A stretch of DNA of 64,000 nucleotides from Dinochytrium kinnereticum (GCA_027604005.1 JADGJT010000072.1:1-64000), one strand, 5' to 3'. Numbered from the stretch's first letter, positions 1 to 12,049 are shown. Numbers and translations: made by a program. The notes: generated by a model from the sequence alone, not told the origin.

Positions 1-299
1 TAGAATACATTCCGCTCACCAGTTGAAGACGTGCTTGTCCTTGTTCTCCTCTGCTTCCTTCTTTTCGGCGTACATGTAGGGGTATGGGATGCCTGCCTTT
101 CTTCTGGCAGCTCCGACCTTGAAGCCGAGGTAGGTCATGAAGAAGACGGAGGCGGCACCAACGCCGACGACCTGTTTGTTTTGAAGACCAAAGGGTTCAG
201 GATGGTTGGTTGTGGTTGGTTGATGCAATGCAAGCGGTGGATGGATGGAGGGATGGGTCGCCTTACGTATCCGAATTCGCTTGGGAGTGTGATAGGCAT
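1..299 (-). CDS. MGST3: MGST3-like MAPEG protein, copy A (3' part outside window)
   Basis: Microsomal glutathione S-transferase 3 family (MAPEG), small membrane enzymes that conjugate or reduce with glutathione in ER or outer mitochondrial membranes. Two exons are visible: 299-267 (starts MPITLPSEFGY) and 171-20, which ends in the conserved segment KDKHVFN just before a GTGAGC donor at 19. The exon 2 product has the first membrane helix and the family's Arg-Lys-rich loop (GAARRKAGIPYPYMYA). The intron positions and phases match those of copy B exactly, so the two genes are a tandem duplicate. The remaining two exons must lie left of base 1. The start codon was chosen because copy B begins the same way (MPITIPSEYGY) in a 33-nt first exon. 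Confidence 0.88.
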
Positions 300-654
300 T
301 TCTTTTCTTTTCCTTTCTTCTTTTGGTTCTCTCAGTGAGGTGCGATGCAGTGGATGCGTTTTATAAACACAATTATTTAATTTTTTTGGGGGGGTGTGGC
401 CACACAAGACACCGCGATCATTTGTAATGGATGGGTTTATTATTATTTGCTGTATTGTTCAGGGCTTTCGGAGTTCGGGGATTCCTCGATTAAAAATCAC
501 CAAAAACACGCATCTTTTGGATGGAATGAGGCACCATGCGAACTTGTTATTTGCTGTTGATCAGCGGGGTTCACACGTTTCTCCACCCCAACACCCTTAA
601 CCCTTTTTTTTTTTTTTTTTTTTACGATCTGTGGTTGCTTAACGTTATTTGTAA

Positions 655-1565
655 TCACTGCTGGGAAAGGACCAGGTTGGTAGCGGCCTTGAACGACAGA
701 CCAAGCAGGGAGAGGAGGCCAATGAATGCAAAGCTGCCAGACAATCGTTTCTTGGGCTCTCCAGTTGAATCTAGATAGATCATAAGGTTTCAAAGAGTTT
801 AACAGCAAGACAATAAGGATCCATCCCGAATCAAAAGATGTTGAAATGATGAGACAGGAATGCATGAAAAACTCACATCCGGCCGCATACACGTAACGGC
901 CGATCAGGAAAAGCGCCCCGGAGGCGGCGGCCATCTTGGGGTGCTCAATGCCACCAGAGAGGAGGACGAGGAGGAAGCCGGGGTAGTTTTCGAGTGTGTT
1001 CTGGTGGGCTCTTTGGACGCTGTTGTGGTTGTTGATTTTTTTTTTAGACAGCTTTAGAAAGACAATAACAACAAACCCCTCCCCCCCCCCCAAAAAAAAG
1101 GAAGAAGAAGAAGAAGGGCCGCGCTTTCAAAGATATCGATATTGGCGACTTCACAGGGAAGAGAAAGCGTGAAATCCCACGCTTTTCGGTGAAACCCAGA
1201 TGCGCCTTATGGGAGTAGAGAAAAAAAAATAAAACTCACCAGTTGAACACGTACTTGTCCTTGCTCTCGTCGGCTTCCTTCTTATCAGCGTACATGTAAG
1301 GGTATGGCACTCCGGCCTTTCTTCTGGCAGCTCCGACCTTGAAGCCGAGGTAAGTCATGAAGAAGACGGAGGCGGCTCCAACGCCAATGACCTATTCCAG
1401 ACAATATTGGGTGTGCGTTGAATGCCACGATCATGCAAGTTAGTTTAATGGTCGGCGAGCGTGAAGATTTGGCCAGGAAAGCGCCAAAGGGAATGATCAC
1501 TCCTTGGTCTCAGTGAGCGGAGATGCACTCACGTATCCGTACTCGCTGGGGATGGTGATGGGCAT
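655..1565 (-). CDS. MGST3: MGST3-like MAPEG protein, copy B (complete)
   Basis: Complete microsomal glutathione S-transferase 3 homologue of 151 residues, the normal family length. Exons: 1565-1533, 1391-1240, 1019-877, 770-655. The spliced protein carries the family hallmark FNCVQRAHQNTLENYP across the exon 2/3 junction, then a GGxxHP motif and a RYVYAAGYSTGEPKKR segment across the exon 3/4 junction, equivalent to human MGST3 RVLYAYGYYTGEP. Three or four hydrophobic helices are expected. It lies 356 bp upstream of copy A on the same strand. Family knowledge: GSH-dependent peroxidase and leukotriene C4 synthase-like activity; the fungal substrate is unknown. On the gene strand an A-tract of about 23 nt (623-601) follows the stop by about 30 nt. 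Confidence 0.93.
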
Positions 1566-2061
1566 GGTTGCGGGAATGATAATGTTGTTGATGGGTGCAG
1601 AACGAGAGGACTTGTGGCAGTATTTAAGTGAATCGGACAAATTGTTTTCCCGGCGATCGGATTTTAGGAAGACCCCCGCTCTCCGCTGGTCGACGCTTTG
1701 TCGGTGCTGAACGATGGGACTGGTGTCGAGGGAGTGCTGCGAGCGTGCACGGTGGGATGCGCGCGTTAGCGTCAGGCAGTGGTTTTGCAGAACTGTTGAT
1801 TGTTGGTGGGGTGGTCTCACTTTCAGAGTGTGAGAGTGGATGGATGTATTTTGGAATGCTATGCTCCTGATGAGTATGTTCAGCCTAGCGCGTAGTCTCT
1901 GTTGCTGCTTGTGCCTGATTCCTTCCTGAGTGGTGGTGCCATGCACACCAACACTGCATTATTGAAGTCAATACTGACAATTTCAATCGTCCCATTCAGA
2001 TTTTTGAAATGCGGTAGGTGCCATTGAGGACGAACCCCATGAACGTCTAACGGATGCATTC
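1566..2061. promoter_or_regulatory. Divergent intergenic region MGST3-B / ERG8
   Basis: About 500 bp lie between the divergent starts of MGST3 copy B and ERG8. The stretch has no convincing coding sequence on either strand and probably contains both promoters and 5' leaders. No clear TATA box or repeated motif was found. Confidence 0.5.
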
Positions 2062-3850
2062 ATGCGCAGAACCACCGTATCCGCCCCCGGCAAAGTGCTG
2101 GTCACCGGAGGGTATCTCGTCCTTGACAGGGAATTCTCTGGCCTGGTCGTGAGCACCAACGCCCGATTCTACACAACCGTCTCATCGTCCTCATTGTCAA
2201 CTGCTTCATCTCTCCCAAAGATCACTGTTCGATCTCCTCAATTCCTCGATGGGCTCTGGGAGTATGAGATGTTTTTACCCGCTGATTCCACCGAGACATG
2301 CTGCAAGATCGTGCCAACAAAGTATGCGTATCTTTGTTGGTGGTGTGTTGATATGCTAATTTGTTTTTGAAGGGATGTTCGAAACCGCTATGTGGAATGC
2401 GCGCTTGTGCATGCGCTTAATGTCGCTTCTGTTCTCGGAACAGATTTCACGTCACGCGCCAAGAAAGGTCTCGATATCACGATCTTGGGTGATAACGACT
2501 TCTACTCTCAGCGAGCCCAGGTATATATTTTATCTCCTTGGTAGCAATGCTGATCGATCTTTTTTTATGGAACCAAGCTCGAGAAAAAGGGTCTTCCGCT
2601 CAACTCCAAATCATTGTCATCCCTGGATAGGTTTTGCTCAACCCTTACATCCATTCCGAATGTGAGCAAGACAGGATTGGGATCATCTGCAGCCATGATC
2701 ACTTCGCTGACAGCGGCCATTTTAAGCTACTTTGAAGTCACAAAGCTGAACGTTGCGGAAAACTTTGAAAACGACTTGGCCTTTGTCCACAATGTGGCCC
2801 AATTTGCTCACTGTCTCGCTCAAGGCAAGATTGGTTCTGGATTCGATGTCAGTGCTGCAGTCTATGGCGGTCATTCATACAGAAGGTTCTCTCCGGATGC
2901 TCTTTCTGAGCTTTTGCAGAAAACTGGAGATCCACTTTCGGACACGACCCTAAGTGCAGCGGATATTGTTGAAAAGTTACAGCCAGCCAAGGCGACAAGG
3001 TGAGAGATACAGCTTTCTTTTTTTGTTTTTAGAAAAATCTCACTGTTGCAACTAGATGGGATAGTGAAGTGGGCCGATTCCGCTTACCTCCTGGCTTCAA
3101 GATGATGTTGGCCGATATTGATGCTGGAAGCAACACTCCAAAGTTGGTGTCTCAGGTTTTGAAGTGGCGAGCGACTTTCCCAGACGAAGGTTTGTGACTT
3201 TCGTGTAGTTTGTTTATTAACCCCCCCCCCTTTTTTTTCCAGCAAGGGCGCTCTGGCTAGACCTTCACGAGAAAAACAAGAAATGCGAAGATATTTTCAG
3301 ATCTCTCTGCGCGGAATCCGAAACCAATCCTGAGGAGTATTGGAAAGCTTTGGCCAATATAAGCTCTCAGGACAAGGTATTATTCCGATAATCACCACTT
3401 ATTAGCTTGAAGTTTACTCATTTAATCACATCGCTACAGGAGGACAGTTCAGTGCGTCAGAAGCTGGAGGCTTTGCAAAACACATTCCAGGTAAAAGTCA
3501 TTGCTTGAATTCAAGCTCATACGGGTCTTTAGCAAGTACGTCATCTTTTGAGGGAGATGTCCACCAAGGCAAATGTTCCCATCGAGCCAGCTCAACAAAC
3601 TTTGCTTCTTGACGCTTGCAGCAAAGTACCAGGTGTTGTTATGGCAGGCGTGCCTGGTGCAGGGGGATTCGACGCAATTTTCGTCATATACGTTGAGTAT
3701 AAGGACGTTGCCCCAAGGCAAAAGGTTGAGGACCTCTGGAGTTCTTGGACTGAAATGGATGTCGGTCCACTTCTCGCGGGAGAAGACTTTAGTGGTATAA
3801 AACTGGAGAAAGAGTTCTCTCATAAGGAATTGTCCGCATCTCATTCGTGA
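2062..3850 (+). CDS. ERG8: Phosphomevalonate kinase
   Basis: Cytosolic or peroxisomal GHMP-family kinase that converts mevalonate-5-phosphate to the 5-diphosphate in sterol and isoprenoid synthesis. Seven exons (2062-2321, 2373-2520, 2578-2999, 3056-3189, 3243-3376, 3440-3490, 3533-3850) give 488 residues, close to other fungal ERG8 proteins. The N-terminal SAPGKVLVTGGYLVLD motif (from residue 7), the ATP-binding P-loop KTGLGSSAAM (167-176), the conserved KIGSGFDVSAAVYGGH segment (from about 220) and the C-terminal GHMP motif PGAGGFDAIF (424-433) are all present. The start was chosen because the family motif begins seven residues in. Its stop lies 42 bp from the stop of the convergent exostosin gene, so the 3' UTRs probably overlap. 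Confidence 0.95.
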
Positions 3851-3892
3851 GCATTTTAATTAGGGGCTCTAGGTTTTTTTGTTTAAAACTGT

Positions 3893-5158
3893 TTAATAAA
3901 ATTCCGCTAGGCCCAACGCCTTATGATTTCTCTTCCTTTTTAGCTCCTCTATGGTCATAAAAAATGCATCCCCTTGCTTTGGCGGGATGTTCCATACAAA
4001 ATGGTGCTTGACTCTTGATAAGACCCTTTGTTTCACTCTAATTGAATCTTCTGAGATCATAGACAACAGAGAATCAAGGTTAGACACATTGTCATTCAAG
4101 ATCTTCACAGCAAATGATCGATAATCCACAAAGTTCTCGAACGGGAGGGCTATTCCGTCTGCAAAGATAACCGGGACAGCTCCTGCTATCATACTGTCAA
4201 ATAATCTCGGACTCCATGAGCTCCAACCAGATGGGCAAAGTGAAAATGTGGCGTTGCCAAGCTCTTGCCAGTATTCTGAAGAGTGGCCTTCCAGAATAAA
4301 GTATTTTTCAGGGTAGAGCTTCCCAAGCTCTTTAAGATACTGACGAACCCCGAAACTGTATCTGTAATCCTGAAGTATTGTCCCACGAAAGTATGCGAAC
4401 ATTCCACGGGGTTTCATCTTGGTCCACACATCTGTTGCTTGGTGCAGGTTTGACAATAGTTGTGATATTGCTTCCAAAGGGGAATCCAACGCGGTGTTGA
4501 AAAGCTCCAACGTGCCATCGTACAAAGCATTCAAATCCAATGCATTTTCATTCGAGAAAAGGTCACGAGCGTTCGTAAAGTTGGCATACGGTGGAATCAC
4601 AATGTCCTTGAAAAAAATAGCCTGGTTGGCACATCACACTCTGGAAAAGCAACAATACCTTGTGGGGATCAAAATTCTCGTAACGCTTCTGCGCTCCCAA
4701 GGTCGTCAAGTGGATAGCTGGGCTTATTTTCCGTCGTATGCTGCTTGACCATCCCAGAACTTCAGATGCCTGATCCCAAGAAAACACAAAGAGGTGGTCA
4801 GAGCCTCCTGAAATGTTCCAATGGCTCTTGCTGGTTTGAATATGGTCAACGATGGCTGATAATATCAGCATCGTGATTTTAAAACGCATTTAAACTCACC
4901 ATTCAAGTATCCTGCTGTTTCTTCCTTGCATACATCCGTTGAGAGCTTTCGCTCAAACACGCATTTGTGATAGAAGCATGTTGAATGTTGAGGGACAAAA
5001 TAAAATATTGCCTCCTCGTCATTCCAACTGGAATAAGGGCTTTGTTTGAGGAGTTCCGGCCACAGGAACTCCATGTAATACATGTCGGGATTACACGGGG
5101 TGTCCCATGGTTGAAGGAGATGGTTTGGTATTGAGTAGGAATATATTTGTGGAATCAT
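3893..5158 (-). CDS. Exostosin-family (GT47-like) glycosyltransferase
   Basis: Exons 5158-4900, 4855-4659 and 4606-3893 join in phase to 389 residues. The N-terminal half has the exostosin-style opening IYSYSIP, PDMYYMEFLWPELL and a Cys-containing EAIFYFVPQH segment. The C-terminal half has RGMFAYFRG, the FSLCPSGWSSWSPRLFDSM nucleotide-sugar motif and GAVPVIFADGIALPFE, which are classic for GT47 exostosins. The family transfers sugars, often glucuronic acid, xylose or galactose, in the Golgi; the acceptor here is unknown. The only in-frame ATG upstream of the domain is at 5158. No signal anchor precedes the domain, so a 5' exon carrying a membrane anchor could be missing (the open frame continues back to about 5250). 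Convergent with ERG8. Confidence 0.8.
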
Positions 5159-6462
5159 TTCAAGGGGACGGGGAAGAAGAGTAGAGCACTGCACTGGAAA
5201 TATTTGATCTGCCAAATTGTCAACTATGTTTGGTATAAAGAGAGTCCATCAGACTGTACTGTCCTTCTATTCTTCATATATACTGGTGTCATGGCATGTA
5301 TAGAAGAGGATCCGACTATCAGCATCAGGGGCGCACGGACACACCCATTAATTAGTAGCGCTTGTGCCTCGCCTTCCAATCAATGTTTACGGTCTGTCCT
5401 ATAACGTCCAGGTTTTCATCATGGACTAACGTATTGAGCCGGAGCACCCCCTTTCCCTTCTTTTTATTGAAAGACCATTCTTGAACCTGGCTCGTGCGCC
5501 AGCACTTTATTGTCCGAGAATGGCGATCAGTGGACTCGGATTAGGAGTCAACAAGGAGCAGAGTGCCGAGATTAAGTAAGGCAAAGGCTGACAATCAGTA
5601 TACTTAATATGACCAGCTTCTATCGTACCTGGGCTCAGCATCCAGGTAAAAGTTGGAGAATTCAGCGTTTCTCACTGGTTCGGTACCACGAGTCTTCCCA
5701 TTTTTTTTGGTACAGCGAGTCTTTCCAGTTTTTTAAGTCCTACGTGCACCTATTCCCTCTCATATGTAATTCTTCTGATATGGCGTTTGTTACCACGCCC
5801 ATTGCTTTCTCTTGAGGTCTGATATTGTACTGACACACACTGTTAAGATGATCAAGACCAAGACTGTGTCATATTCGACGAGTAGCTCACTTAGAGTACA
5901 ATGGTGATGGGTGAGGACTCAATCCCCATTCCGCCTCGAAATATTCCAGTTTCTGTTCAATCAAACTGCATCACTGTCCGTGTTTGTTTTGTTTTTTTTT
6001 TTTGTTTTTTTTTTAAAAAGGCCTGAAGACGTTCCTCACCACAACCAGCAGATTCCCACCAGAGATCAGCGCTTTGTTTCGAAGAGTCAACAATATCATT
6101 CCTTTTTTGATTTATCCTCTACTTTGATAACTTCGTAACGATAAGTAAATGACCTACAAAGATGAGGTAAGAGCGTAGAAAGTCTGAGCCTTTATTATTA
6201 TTGTGACCACTATCGACAAAAAAATCTCTTGGCAAGTGCTCTGAATGAGTTTCGGGTTCACATGAAACCAGCTCTCGAAGAGACCTAATCGCGTAGGAAC
6301 CTTACGCTCAGCCGAAGAAAGGTTTTTGGTCAATCCAGGAGGAGTGGTGGCGTAGATGATTTGAAGGAGTACTTTGTTTTCTGGATTACTCGACAGGGAA
6401 AAGACTCGAACGAGCCGGATTAGAACGCAGAGCTCTAATATTGCAAAATGTTGTTTTTTTTA
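5159..6462. other. Intergenic region, no gene seen
   Basis: About 1.3 kb between the exostosin gene start and the lipase stop. Short open frames here lack codon or family signal and are broken by stops. It includes T-tracts near 5990-6015 and a short perfect inverted repeat of ATTAGA/TCTAAT arms around 6419-6439. I looked for tRNA arms near 6400 and did not find a foldable cloverleaf. A missing 5' exon of the exostosin gene could lie in 5216-5400. Confidence 0.4.
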
Positions 6463-8650
6463 TTACAAAATCGACAAGGCGCGCGTTTTGGTTTGGCCGC
6501 CGATAATACTTGGATACGACTTCTCTTCTTTCTTTAACTTGCGATAACATTTGTCAAGGGCCATCTCTATCATAGTCCTATTTCTAATAAAGGGAAGGTG
6601 TCGCCACGTTGACTTTGATTCCAAAATATATGAGACCTTCTGTAAAACACTTTCGTAATTACGAACCTGCTCTCCTTTCAGTACCCAGTGATTCACGGAG
6701 TCATAGGTGGGATTCGAGAAAAAGCTATATAGGTCCTTTGCACCTTTTAATTCCAGAAGAAAAAAAAAAAAAGTTACGGAAGATGAGAGGTCGGGTGATA
6801 TTGTGACATGTCCTTGCAATCCTTGGTGTAAAAAAGGCCTTACAATCGATGGTATAAGTCCAAGCTGACTAATCTGCGTTGATTATAATAGAGGAGAAGT
6901 CAGCTTTTAAACAGTAACACATAATGTAATTAACCTGATTTAACCGATGCTTGACTTCAGATAAAACAAAAGATCTGATCTTTCCCAGGAACCCATCATT
7001 GCCTCCGGTATGATTTTTGGTCTGCAACGAGAAGGCTAGTGGATTTGCCTGTGAAACAATGAAGTGGTTCACGTTGAAAAGTTCGGCAAGGCGGGTTTCG
7101 GGCGATTCCCTAGATACGTTAGTAAATAATGTGTTGCTGAGTAACAAACCCATCGCAAGAATCTGCCGACCATCTGATTGCTGAAATGAAGTTAGTTTGC
7201 CAGCATTGGATAGCTAGTACCTGTGGGACTCCAATGAACGATATTGCCGTTTTTATCTTTTGCTAGAAGGTCGACAGTATCATATAATCCAATAACATGG
7301 GCGGAAGCACAGGCAGCACTCCATATCAGCTGCAAGTCTGATTAAACGATACACCACAAACAAACTTCAAGACATACGACGTTAGGTGCCGTTAAATAGT
7401 TAAGCAGGCGCGGAACTTCATTCTTTCTCGATGACGAAACTGTTATATTCAAAATGCGCTTAGTCATTTGGAAAGCTTCCTGAATAATGTTAACAGTTCT
7501 CTAATTGATTCATGCTTACCTCGAAGGTTATATCTCCCACATTGGATCTCACACAGTCTTCCAAAACTTTAACATCCATAAGATAACCTTTCCTTTGATT
7601 AAATAGAGGCTGTGAACAAAAAACCGACCATGCTTTAAAAAGCGTTCAATTTTACGTTGGATATTCCCTTTGGTTCCCTTTTTAGCAAAAGCCTTCAGAT
7701 CTATACCACCAGGCTCAAAAACCCGCTGCAAAACAAGATATCATAGTAAGAATTGTGAAAGTTATTCAAAAACACGCACAGGAAGTTCATCATCGGTATG
7801 AATACAAACAAGAGAGGCAATTAAGGCGCCTACGGATGATCCACAAATGATTCGCGGAAGTAGGCGATTCTCTAATAGGGACTTAACCACACCCAAATGA
7901 TGGAGCCCTGACTAGTTTAATTCAATATCGGATGATTAGCCTACCGAATGTAGCTCCTCCGATAAGAACTAGAGCGCTGTTGCCAAACGACTGTCTCGTA
8001 TCATTGATAAACTCAGTTTTTACTGAAATAGAAAGCTCATCAAAATGGTTGTCGCAAAGATAGTGCAACTGAGAAACGACTTCTTCCTGATAGTCTTCTA
8101 TAAGCTTTTTTGTTCTATATGTTTTAGGTATGTCCATGAAAAACCGTACCCCAAAAGTGACGTCGAAAATAGACGTGCATCTTTGATAAAAGAGTGAGCT
8201 CACGGATGAAATGCAATATTCTACCATTCAATCCCCCAAGGTTCCGTAAGAGGCCTGCCACATGTGAGAATGGGAGAGGATCATACGCATTCGTTGTTAC
8301 CTGACCTCAGCATGTAAATTAGGGAAAGAATATCTCCCTTTCCCTCTCGAGTTTGCCGAAGATGCTGCAAACGATACTGTATAAGCTTGTGGTCATAAAC
8401 ATTCGACACCGGATCGAGTCTCCATATGTCGTGGCCTTCAAATAAATCATTTGTTTTGACCGCAACCATGCATGCATCTCAAACCTTTCAATCTGAAAGC
8501 ATTCAGCAACAATCATAATAATACGTACATATCGAGCTCTTTGGCCTTATAGTACCATTCTTCATACGTGGCCGCCTGTGCAAGTTCATCCTCTAAACAG
8601 GCGGCCGGAGAGCGGTTTCCCACTATGTACTTAACCAACGACGAAATCAT
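6463..8650 (-). CDS. Patatin-like triacylglycerol lipase (TGL4/TGL5/SDP1 type)
   Basis: Lipid-droplet triacylglycerol lipase family with a Ser-Asp dyad. Fifteen exons: 8650-8529, 8492-8485, 8435-8301, 8254-8225, 8180-8150, 8114-7945, 7907-7780, 7725-7625, 7592-7520, 7479-7378, 7329-7221, 7180-7150, 7109-6935, 6873-6778, 6735-6463; 527 residues. Motifs: LRNLGGL and [14 protein letters not shown] in the N-terminal patatin-associated region, [16 protein letters not shown] oxyanion loop (about 160-176), GSSVG with nucleophile Ser190, [19 protein letters not shown], and Asp346 in DGES before [19 protein letters not shown]. Exon 2 is only 8 nt; it is needed to keep frame between LD and GHDIWRLDP. 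Start ATG 8650 is the nearest one ahead of the conserved ATYEEW segment; an upstream in-frame ATG exists at about 8722. The 5' end abuts or overlaps VPS52. Confidence 0.88.
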
Positions 8651-8681
8651 TTCATATTCAACACGTGACTTGTCAGTTGAG

Positions 8682-11600
8682 ATGGTCTCAACCTTCGATC
8701 GCCTTTTGGGGCCGCTGAAGCCACACATTGTTGAAGCGGCATCAGACACCGGACAGGAGCAATCGACAGTGGATGTAGAATTCAATATCTCGTTTGATGA
8801 AGTTGATGGTGTGGAGGGCGGAACTGGTTGTTGGTGCTAATAGTTTTGGTCAGACCGGATATCAGAGTTTCAGGAGGACGATCTTGTCAAGGAAGCCTTT
8901 TCCAAGGTCTTTCTAATTTTGGAATACTCCATGAGTGCTTAATGATTTCAGGGGGTTGATTTGAGAAAGTATGCGAAGGACGTCGATGATGAGTTGAAAG
9001 ATTTGGAGAAGAGTCATATTCAAGACTGTTCGTATCATATTTCAGATCACTCTTTTAATATTGATTTGATTAGACGTTCAAACACGCCACGATTTGGGAG
9101 ATTTATTGACCCAGCTCAAGGTGATAATAAATTTGCTCACATGGGTTTACCTAACGACCTTAACCCATGAACATGAAATAGTCATGCGATTCGCTTTTGG
9201 GAAATATGGAAAGCCTTTTGGAAGGATTTCAGGTGGACCTGGATAAGATCAGCAAGGAGATTCAAACTCTTCAGGGGCAATCTCACTCCTTAAATATTAA
9301 ACTCAAGAATCGTTTGGTACGCGCATTATTGCTCCATCGCAACTTCACTTATGTTTTTACTCGAAGACTGCTCAAACGGACCTAAACAATGTTTTGGAAG
9401 GAATTGTCGTCAGTCCCGAGCTCATTATGTAAGCATAAATAGTTTTCAGTATTATAACCATGAAAGAAAAATATGCGAAGGAGAAGTCAATGAGTTCTTC
9501 CTATTGCATCTCGTCGATTTGAATAAGAAGATGGCTTATGTGAAGAGTCAAAAGGGAAAGCATATTCGCGGTTTGAAAGACGTTGGACCAGAAATGGAGC
9601 GTATGTTGAGCAATACTAGAGAAAGGAGATGATTCTGACTTTCTTTTTTTTTTGATTACTTGATCTAGGATTGCGTTTGAAGGTATTAGTGCTTTCGTAT
9701 TTTTCTAATGTTTCTTTAAGGCTTCTGAAAAAATCCGCGACTTCTTGTTGAAGAAAATTGAAGCACTCAAGGCGCCAAATACCAATATTACGATTATTCA
9801 GCAAAACATTCTGCTAAAATTTAAGGTTTAATTGAATTTGCGTTATTCAAATAACTTTTAAGTAGGAGCTTTATTGGTTTTTACTGGAAAGATATTCTGA
9901 AGCATCGGTGGAAATCCGTGCCAATTACTGCGTGACAGTATCTGCTTACTTTTTTGCCTCCTTTGAAAAGTATTTGAAGTCGATGTCTAAAGTCCAGGTA
10001 CGCATTGCATGATGATGTTTATTTAAAAGGTTCATAAGGCTGTAATTGCTGATAAACTTGACCTAATCGGCGCTGAAGAGAGCTCAAAACGAGGTAGTTG
10101 ATATTTTGATTAGTATTCGAAGATATCCATCAGAAGTAATTTTTGTTATGTTTAATTTTGGCAGGTCTTTTCACAAGCAAGACAGCGTTAAAGGATCGGA
10201 CGAATGTGTTTACGCTGGGGGATCGAATTCAGGTCCTTCAAACCTCAGATCCGGGTATAATTCTTGCGCATATCGCCGAAGAACAGCATTTAGTATGATT
10301 TTACCGCGTCTCGTTTAACTTAGTTGCTAATTGAAGTGCTATCATTCTAGAAATTCCCATATGAAGTGATTTTCAAGAGTACAAATCGATTGCTCATGGA
10401 CAACGCTTCATCGGAATACATCTTCACCACCGAGTTTTTCTTTCCTCCTCGAAAGAGGTTGGCTACCAAGGCTATGGCAGATATGGGTGGCGTTATCAAC
10501 ACCGGTGCCGTGTTTTCAGATATTTTCGACGCCACTATGAAGCTGATGCAGGTAGAGCTATCTTCGCTCATTAGAAAGATTTTGATTTGGTATCTTCCAA
10601 CACTTCTTATAGGCTTTTGTAAAGCAGTATGTTGAAAATAGCTTCGACGCTGTTGGGATTTTAATATGCATTCGATTGAACTCGCATAATGCACGCATTA
10701 TGCAGAAACGCAGAATTCCTTGTCTCGAGAATTATATGAATGCTATCAACATGCTGTTTTGGCCACGATTTCAGACTATCATTGATATGCATATTGAGAG
10801 CTTAAAAAAAGTTGGCACAGGAAGATTTTCGTTGAATAGGGATGCGCACCCGCACTATGTAAGACGATATTCTTATCATGCTACGATGGTAACTGGTCGG
10901 CTTAGATTACGAGAAGATATGCGGAATTTGCGGCATCTGTATTGACGCTGAATGAGAGTTTTGATGATGCCCTTCTAACTAACAGGTGGATTTTGCCGTT
11001 CTTATTGTTTTGTCTTGATTCGAATTTATTTGATGCTAATCGTTGCCATAGTTTACTTCGACTCCGAAGCGAGGTAGAAAATCTTCTCCAACGTATGTCA
11101 GGGGACATTGGAGACGAAAAGAGCAGGATCGTAATGCTGATTAATAACTATGATCTAGTTGTTACGATTCTTAGTGTAAGTACCATTTAAATAGTTTTTC
11201 TGATATGGGGGTGATTTTGTATTGATTAATTGATATAGGAATACACCGCATCATCTTTAGAGGGAGAGAAGGCTTATTTTGATGCAATACTTGAAGGGAA
11301 AATCGCGGATTATGTTGAGGAAGAGCTCAAGCCTGTGCTGGGATATCTTGTAGAGTTTGTCACTAGAGCTGAGCTCGAGAAGAATGTTGATGTTCTTGAT
11401 ACAGGTGATGAGCTCAATTTTAGACTTCATTCTTATTTACGCTAATCTATAGACCGGTTCGAGCGCATAGCAAGCGAGTTCAACAATTCATGGAAAGCGA
11501 CGATTTCAACCCTCAATACCACTATCGGCCAGGCATTTCCAAACTTCAAAAATGGCGCAAGGATTCTCCACTCAGTGCTCACTCAGATGCTTTTATATTA

Positions 11601-11715
11601 CAAACGCTTCATGATTTTGTGGGAGAAAAGATTCACGGGAAAAGGTAGACGAGTCCATCCTGTGGGCATTCAAACCGTTATGGCGGAGATTAAAAAGTTC
11701 AAATCGAGCTTCTGA
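8682..11715 (+). CDS. VPS52: GARP/EARP tethering complex subunit Vps52
   Basis: Vps52 is a CATCHR-family subunit of the GARP and EARP complexes that tether endosome-derived vesicles at the trans-Golgi. Eighteen exons: 8682-8808, 8854-8906, 8952-9027, 9074-9120, 9182-9316, 9367-9428, 9467-9600, 9669-9682, 9721-9825, 9866-9997, 10030-10093, 10165-10292, 10351-10551, 10613-10858, 10906-10985, 11052-11175, 11239-11404, 11453-11715; 718 residues, like human VPS52. Landmarks: DEVDDRISEFQEDDLVKEAF then GVDLRKY, MESLLEGFQVDLDKISKEI coiled coil, KIRDFLLKKIEALK, NTNITIIQQN, SEYIFTTEFFF, ITRRYAEF, and a C-terminal NFKNGARILHSVLTQMLLYYKRF. Exon 8 has only 14 nt. Start 8682 was chosen; ATG 8625 in frame is an alternative and would overlap the lipase coding region. 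Confidence 0.93.
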
Positions 11716-12049
11716 TAAATCTTGGTTGCGTTCCATATAATCCTCGTAGTTACTCGATCTGTTGTATTTGTAATCAATGTTTTTGGTTTTGGTTTTTCTT
11801 GATTGTTCCCTTATTCTCCCTCGACTTACTGAATTTGAAGGTGCTTCAGTTGTTATCTTTGATAAGTTTTTTTCTCGCCGATACCACGATTCATAAAATA
11901 TTAAAGAATTATTATTATTATAGTTATTTAATAGTAGCAGCAGTAGCATAATAGTAGCTACATAGTAACTAATCAAATCCTGTATGAGGTTTTCTTTACA
12001 AATGCTTGGTTCGAATATATAAGGATGTGGAGGGCGGGACATGAAAGGC
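11716..12049. other. Convergent intergenic region with ATT/GTA triplet runs
   Basis: About 330 bp between the VPS52 stop and the stop of the small membrane protein gene. It contains imperfect trinucleotide runs (ATT and AGT/AGC types, about 11905-11970) and no coding signal on either strand. Probably two 3' UTRs. Confidence 0.4.

Noticed and set aside
6391..6450. tRNA-like sequence with a TTCGA-type loop
   Set aside because: The T-arm-like motif is not joined to a D-arm, anticodon arm or 7-bp acceptor stem; only a short hairpin can be drawn.
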